Of a stretch of DNA of 64,000 nucleotides, positions 62,164-64,000 are shown in pieces. A program made the position numbers and the translations under genes. How positions within the stretch are numbered: position 1 is the first letter of the stretch; every line of letters begins with the position of its first letter. The notes beneath the pieces are model-generated. The model did no database searches and had not been told where the DNA came from. It saw only the letters and a list, made by a program, of their open reading frames with translations. This DNA comes from Musicola paradisiaca NCPPB 2511 (GTDB lineage Bacteria > Pseudomonadota > Gammaproteobacteria > Enterobacterales > Enterobacteriaceae), in the NCBI RefSeq assembly GCF_000400505.1, contig NZ_CM001857.1, positions 1,262,631-1,326,630 on the forward strand. The letters are read 5' to 3'.

Positions 62164-63630
62164 TCAGAGGCGTTCGGTCTGATAACGGTAAGCGTCTCCC
62201 TGAGGGACGAAGGTCAGCCGGTGGGTGATGCAGCCTGGGGCGTCCTCCGCATGGTGGGAAACGAACAGCAATTGCGTCTCTCCCTGACCAATCAGGATAT
62301 CCAGCCAGCGCCGAATCAACTGCCGATTGAGCGGGTCGAGCCCTTGCAACGGTTCGTCCAGAATCAGCAACGTGGGGTGTTTAACCAGCGCCCGCACGAT
62401 CAGGATCAGGCGCTGCTGGCCCCAGGAAAGGGAATGGAACGGCGAATCGGCCAGCGACGTTAATCCGAGTAACGATAGCCACTGATCGGCCAGAAAACGT
62501 TGCCGATCTGAAATCGCCTGATAGATGCCGATGGAGTCGAGAAAACCGGAAATGATCACGTTGCTTACGCTGGTATTAACCCGGTATTCCAGATGCAGGC
62601 TGCTGCTGACATAGCCGATATGGCGTTTGATGTCCCAGATGGTTTCGCCGCTGCCGCGCCGGCGCCCGAATAACGTGAGATCGTTGCTGTAGCCCTGAGG
62701 ATGATCGCCCGTCACCAGGCTCAACAGCGTGGATTTGCCTGCGCCGTTCGGCCCAACGATTTGCCAGTGCTGGCCGGGCAGAACCTCCCAGGAGAGATCG
62801 TCCAGAATGCGGCGATCATTGTAACTCACCACGCCGTGATGTAATTGGATGCGGGCGGTATCCGGGGCCAGTGTCGGACGTTGAGTCGGATCCTCCGCTG
62901 CGGGGAGGGCGGTGTTGGCGACCGCTTCGCTATGCGCCAGCTGCGACACCAGCACATCGGACAGTACCGCGTCCCGCGTCCCCTGGCGCGTGAGCGTGCA
63001 GTCCGCCAGAATGCCGACCTGCCCGATAAACGGCGGTATATCCTCAAAACGATTGAGAATCAGCGCCATCGTCTGGCCGCCCTGCGCCAGCGTGGTCAGC
63101 AATGCGGCCAGTTGTGTGCGCGAGGCGACGTCCAGACCATCGAAGGGTTCGTCCAGCACCAGCAGATCCGGTTGCCTCATCAATGCCTGACACAACATGG
63201 CCTTACGGGTTTCGCCGGTAGACAAATATTTGAAACGTCGCGATAACAGGTGGGTGATGCCGAACTGCGCCGCCAGTTGTTCACAGCGCGTCGCCTCTTT
63301 CACGTCGTCCTGAATAACTTCGGCGGTGGTGCGGCCGGTGTCGTCCTCGTCGGCGCTCAGCATGTCGGTATTGTTGCGCTGCCACTCCTGCGAAACCAAT
63401 TGCTGTAACTGTTCGAACGATAACCGCGCCACGCGCTGAAATTGAGATTGGCGATCGCCGTTCAACAGCACCAGTTCACCGGAGAGCGCCCGCGCCAGCG
63501 CGGATTTGCCGCTGCCGTTGGCGCCGACAAACGCCCAGCGTTGTTGCTGGCATATCATCAGTTCATCAAGGCGTAACGTGCGGGTATCGCTCAATCGAAA
63601 TTGCGCCTGACGGATTTGCAGCAATGACAT
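62164..63630 (-). CDS. modF: ModF, double ABC-ATPase protein of molybdate metabolism
   Basis: 488 residues (E. coli 490). Two ABC ATPase domains in tandem with Walker A GANGSGKSAL (near residue 37) and GPNGAGKSTL (near 294), and Walker B LLVLDEPFDGLD and LLILDEPLQGLD. It has no transmembrane segment. It lies downstream of modE, as in E. coli; its exact function is unclear and it is dispensable for molybdate uptake in E. coli. GGGAA precedes the ATG. Confidence 0.96.
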   Translation of the reverse strand: MSLLQIRQAQFRLSDTRTLRLDELMICQQQRWAFVGANGSGKSALARALSGELVLLNGDRQSQFQRVARLSFEQLQQLVSQEWQRNNTDMLSADEDDTGRTTAEVIQDDVKEATRCEQLAAQFGITHLLSRRFKYLSTGETRKAMLCQALMRQPDLLVLDEPFDGLDVASRTQLAALLTTLAQGGQTMALILNRFEDIPPFIGQVGILADCTLTRQGTRDAVLSDVLVSQLAHSEAVANTALPAAEDPTQRPTLAPDTARIQLHHGVVSYNDRRILDDLSWEVLPGQHWQIVGPNGAGKSTLLSLVTGDHPQGYSNDLTLFGRRRGSGETIWDIKRHIGYVSSSLHLEYRVNTSVSNVIISGFLDSIGIYQAISDRQRFLADQWLSLLGLTSLADSPFHSLSWGQQRLILIVRALVKHPTLLILDEPLQGLDPLNRQLIRRWLDILIGQGETQLLFVSHHAEDAPGCITHRLTFVPQGDAYRYQTERL

Positions 63631-63706
63631 AATAATTCCCTGTTGGTGTGGTCAAGCCTTTAGGGATAAGGCGCATGGTGGCGCCAGTCAAGGCCTGAGG
63701 CGTAGG

Positions 63707-64000
63707 TCAGCACAATGTCGCGATAATGACTTTGTCCGCGTCAAAGCTGACGTTGACCCGCAGATCGGCGTGCAATTCCTGCCGTGCGACCGTTTCGTTG
63801 GGCAGCGTGGCGCACACGACTTCGCCGCCGTCCAGCGTCACCAATACTTCGCTATGGCTGGCGCCCGGTTGCAGGCGGGTGATCTGGCCGGGCAGGATGT
63901 TGTCGGCGTCGGGTGCCGGGATGCCTGCGGCGGTGACGTCCACCCAGGGGGCCTTGATCAACACCAGCACCTCCTTGCCGCTTTCCAGTTGCAGGCGCTC
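63707..64000 (-). CDS. modE: ModE, molybdate-responsive regulator, C-terminal part (cut by the window edge)
   Basis: The frame continues past the window end (first visible residues ERLQLESGKEVLVLIKAPWV). The 97 visible residues form most of the paired Mop/TOBE molybdate-binding domain, with GKEVLVLIKAPWVDV, ADNILPGQITRL and the ending FDADKVIIATLC, as in E. coli ModE. The N-terminal DNA-binding domain is outside. It represses modABC when molybdate is bound. modF follows on the same strand. Confidence 0.94.
   Translation of the reverse strand, partial: ERLQLESGKEVLVLIKAPWVDVTAAGIPAPDADNILPGQITRLQPGASHSEVLVTLDGGEVVCATLPNETVARQELHADLRVNVSFDADKVIIATLC

Overview
The window is chromosomal DNA of a gammaproteobacterium of the order Enterobacterales. 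Most proteins read almost residue for residue like their Escherichia coli counterparts, and the gene order follows the E. coli block glnS-fur-fldA-ybfEF-seqA-pgm-kdp-ybfA-ybgA-phrB-ybgIJKL-gltA-sdh-suc-cyd-tol-pal-cpoB-tRNA-nadA-pnuC-aroG-gpmA-gal-modF-modE. Departures from E. coli (an extra chemoreceptor gene after fldA, no dtpD, nei or zitB, one tRNA-Lys instead of a tRNA cluster, and a copper/silver efflux operon between gpmA and galM) suggest a soft-rot genus such as Dickeya or a relative. That genus call is inference from synteny only.

Layout. 1-4.4 kb: the glnS 3' end, then fur and fldA on the minus strand, a chemoreceptor on the plus strand, and ybfE. 4.5-9.4 kb: ybfF, then seqA-pgm, a half-size EamA transporter and an unrecognised 278-residue protein. 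9.4-17.4 kb: the kdpFABCDE high-affinity K+ uptake operon on the minus strand, with its two-component regulators and a T-rich KdpE-type site upstream. 17.8-23.8 kb: ybfA, a two-domain ybgA, phrB, and ybgI-pxpBCA (NIF3 protein and 5-oxoprolinase). 23.9-35.6 kb: gltA divergent from sdhCDAB-sucABCD, encoding much of the TCA cycle. 36.2-39.4 kb: cydABX-ybgE, the bd oxidase. 39.5-45.1 kb: ybgC-tolQRAB-pal-cpoB, the Tol-Pal envelope system. 45.2-49.8 kb: tRNA-Lys, a possible transposase scrap, a DUF554 membrane protein, nadA-pnuC behind a NadR-type operator, and aroG. 49.8-64 kb: gpmA, a cusF/tolC-like/cusB/cusA metal efflux operon, galETKM, modF and the 3' end of modE, all on the minus strand.

Two points matter most. 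The outer-membrane component of the efflux operon and galT each carry an apparent one-base insertion. The first abolishes the outer-membrane gene's own stop codon and fuses it in frame to the cusB-like adaptor. The second, in a six-base homopolymer, splits galT. They lie about 5 kb apart and could be real mutations or base-calling errors. No CRISPR array, prophage or intact insertion sequence is visible. No clearly new multi-gene system was found; the least explained items are the orphan gene at 8591-9427 and the Cys/His/Met-rich gene heading the efflux operon.
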